Below are positions 63,993 through 64,000 of a stretch of DNA of 64,000 nt, piece after piece. Position 1 is the stretch's first letter. Every line of letters begins with the position of its first letter. The stretch comes from Methanolobus sp. (GTDB lineage Archaea > Halobacteriota > Methanosarcinia > Methanosarcinales > Methanosarcinaceae): contig JARVGJ010000001.1 in assembly GCA_029762595.1 (NCBI GenBank), positions 228,081 through 292,080 on the forward strand. Reading direction: 5' to 3'. The notes below the pieces were generated by a model. It saw nothing but the letters and a program-made list of their open reading frames with translations. It ran no database searches and had not been told where the DNA came from. The position numbers and the translations under genes were made by a program.

Positions 63993-64000
63993 AAAGCTGG

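Larger units (their letters stand above)
63761..64000. repeat. 102-bp tandem repeat array (runs off the window)
   Basis: The unit starts GTATGACACTGTGTGTAATA and repeats at 63761, 63863 and 63965: a period of exactly 102. Two full copies and part of a third are present, differing only at two adjacent bases (CTAAG in the first, CGGAG in the second). No spacers, so it is not CRISPR. The period is a multiple of three, so reading frames continue from unit to unit. Confidence 0.95.

Noticed and set aside
63761-64000. CRISPR array
   Set aside because: The units are contiguous 102-bp copies with no unique spacers between short repeats, and no cas genes are in the window.

Overview
The window is a gene-dense piece of an archaeal chromosome, most likely from a methylotrophic member of the Methanosarcinaceae (Methanolobus / Methanomethylovorans / Methanococcoides type). 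Archaeal markers are a thermosome subunit, RadA, CDC48, aIF1, NreA, an archaeal CoaD-type adenylyltransferase, a TRAM-domain protein, PGF-CTERM surface anchors and TATA-box promoters. Methanogen-like markers are an F420H2-oxidase-type flavodiiron protein, a ferredoxin:disulfide-reductase-type FTR subunit and heavy investment in nickel/cobalt uptake with cobalamin synthesis. A bacterial-type mutS-mutL operon fits the mesophilic Methanosarcinales. No rRNA operon, CRISPR array or intact insertion sequence was seen; one tRNA (Arg, anticodon GCG) is present. The genus is an inference from gene content, not from a search.

Layout. 1-1.8 kb: oxygen/redox defence (rubrerythrin-like end, flavodiiron protein, FTR catalytic subunit). 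1.9-3.6 kb: CBS protein plus CPA2-type antiporter. 3.6-6.6 kb: NikM-NikL-NikQ-like uptake genes without an ATPase, preceded by a surface-anchored His/Asp-rich duplicated protein. 7.1-11.8 kb: PfkB kinase, P-type cation ATPase, ArsR regulator, NikR. 11.9-22.3 kb: purC, FAD oxidoreductase, PiT phosphate transporter with its DUF47 partner, nreA with an HTH gene, nifS-nifU, aIF1, DUF192, purL. 22.4-30 kb: flavodoxin-fold reductase, TRAM protein, CDC48, PRC-barrel, phosphoglycolate phosphatase, radA, coaD, endonuclease-IV-like protein. 30-35.3 kb: cbiMNQO cobalt transporter with cbiE and cbiD. 35.3-40 kb: mutS-mutL. 40-44.5 kb: small membrane proteins and regulators (WrbA, DUF2178/HTH pair, ModE) and an ArsR-controlled metal permease. 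44.5-47.5 kb: bioY-ecfA-ecfA-ecfT. 47.7-49.3 kb: thermosome. 49.5-51.4 kb: sparse region with small proteins, including a 51-aa desulforedoxin-like protein. 51.5-55.1 kb: octaheme cytochrome with a PGF-CTERM anchor, an RNase HI-like protein, an unknown helical protein. 55.2-63.7 kb: tRNA-Arg, an Obg/YchF-like GTPase, a cis-prenyltransferase homologue without its catalytic Asp, RimI, a zinc-ribbon/winged-helix protein, AAA ATPase, MBL hydrolase, DUF5803-like lipoprotein, a drug-type ABC transporter, a fasciclin protein. 63.76-64 kb: an exact-period 102-bp tandem repeat that runs off the end.

How it fits together. Three separate ECF/CbiMNQO-type uptake systems (nickel-like, cobalt, biotin), NikR and the cobalamin genes point to tight management of Ni, Co and vitamins, as expected for a methanogen. 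The most unusual items are: the His/Asp-rich surface protein next to the ATPase-less nickel cassette; an IscU/NifU-like scaffold with a CTG start and Asp at the first cysteine position; an ABC ATPase whose conserved N-terminus has no standard start codon; a prenyltransferase homologue lacking its catalytic motif; the octaheme cytochrome; operator-like inverted repeats at the bioY, thermosome, ArsR and nikM promoters; and the terminal 102-bp repeat, each unit of which carries a Shine-Dalgarno-preceded 27-codon reading frame.
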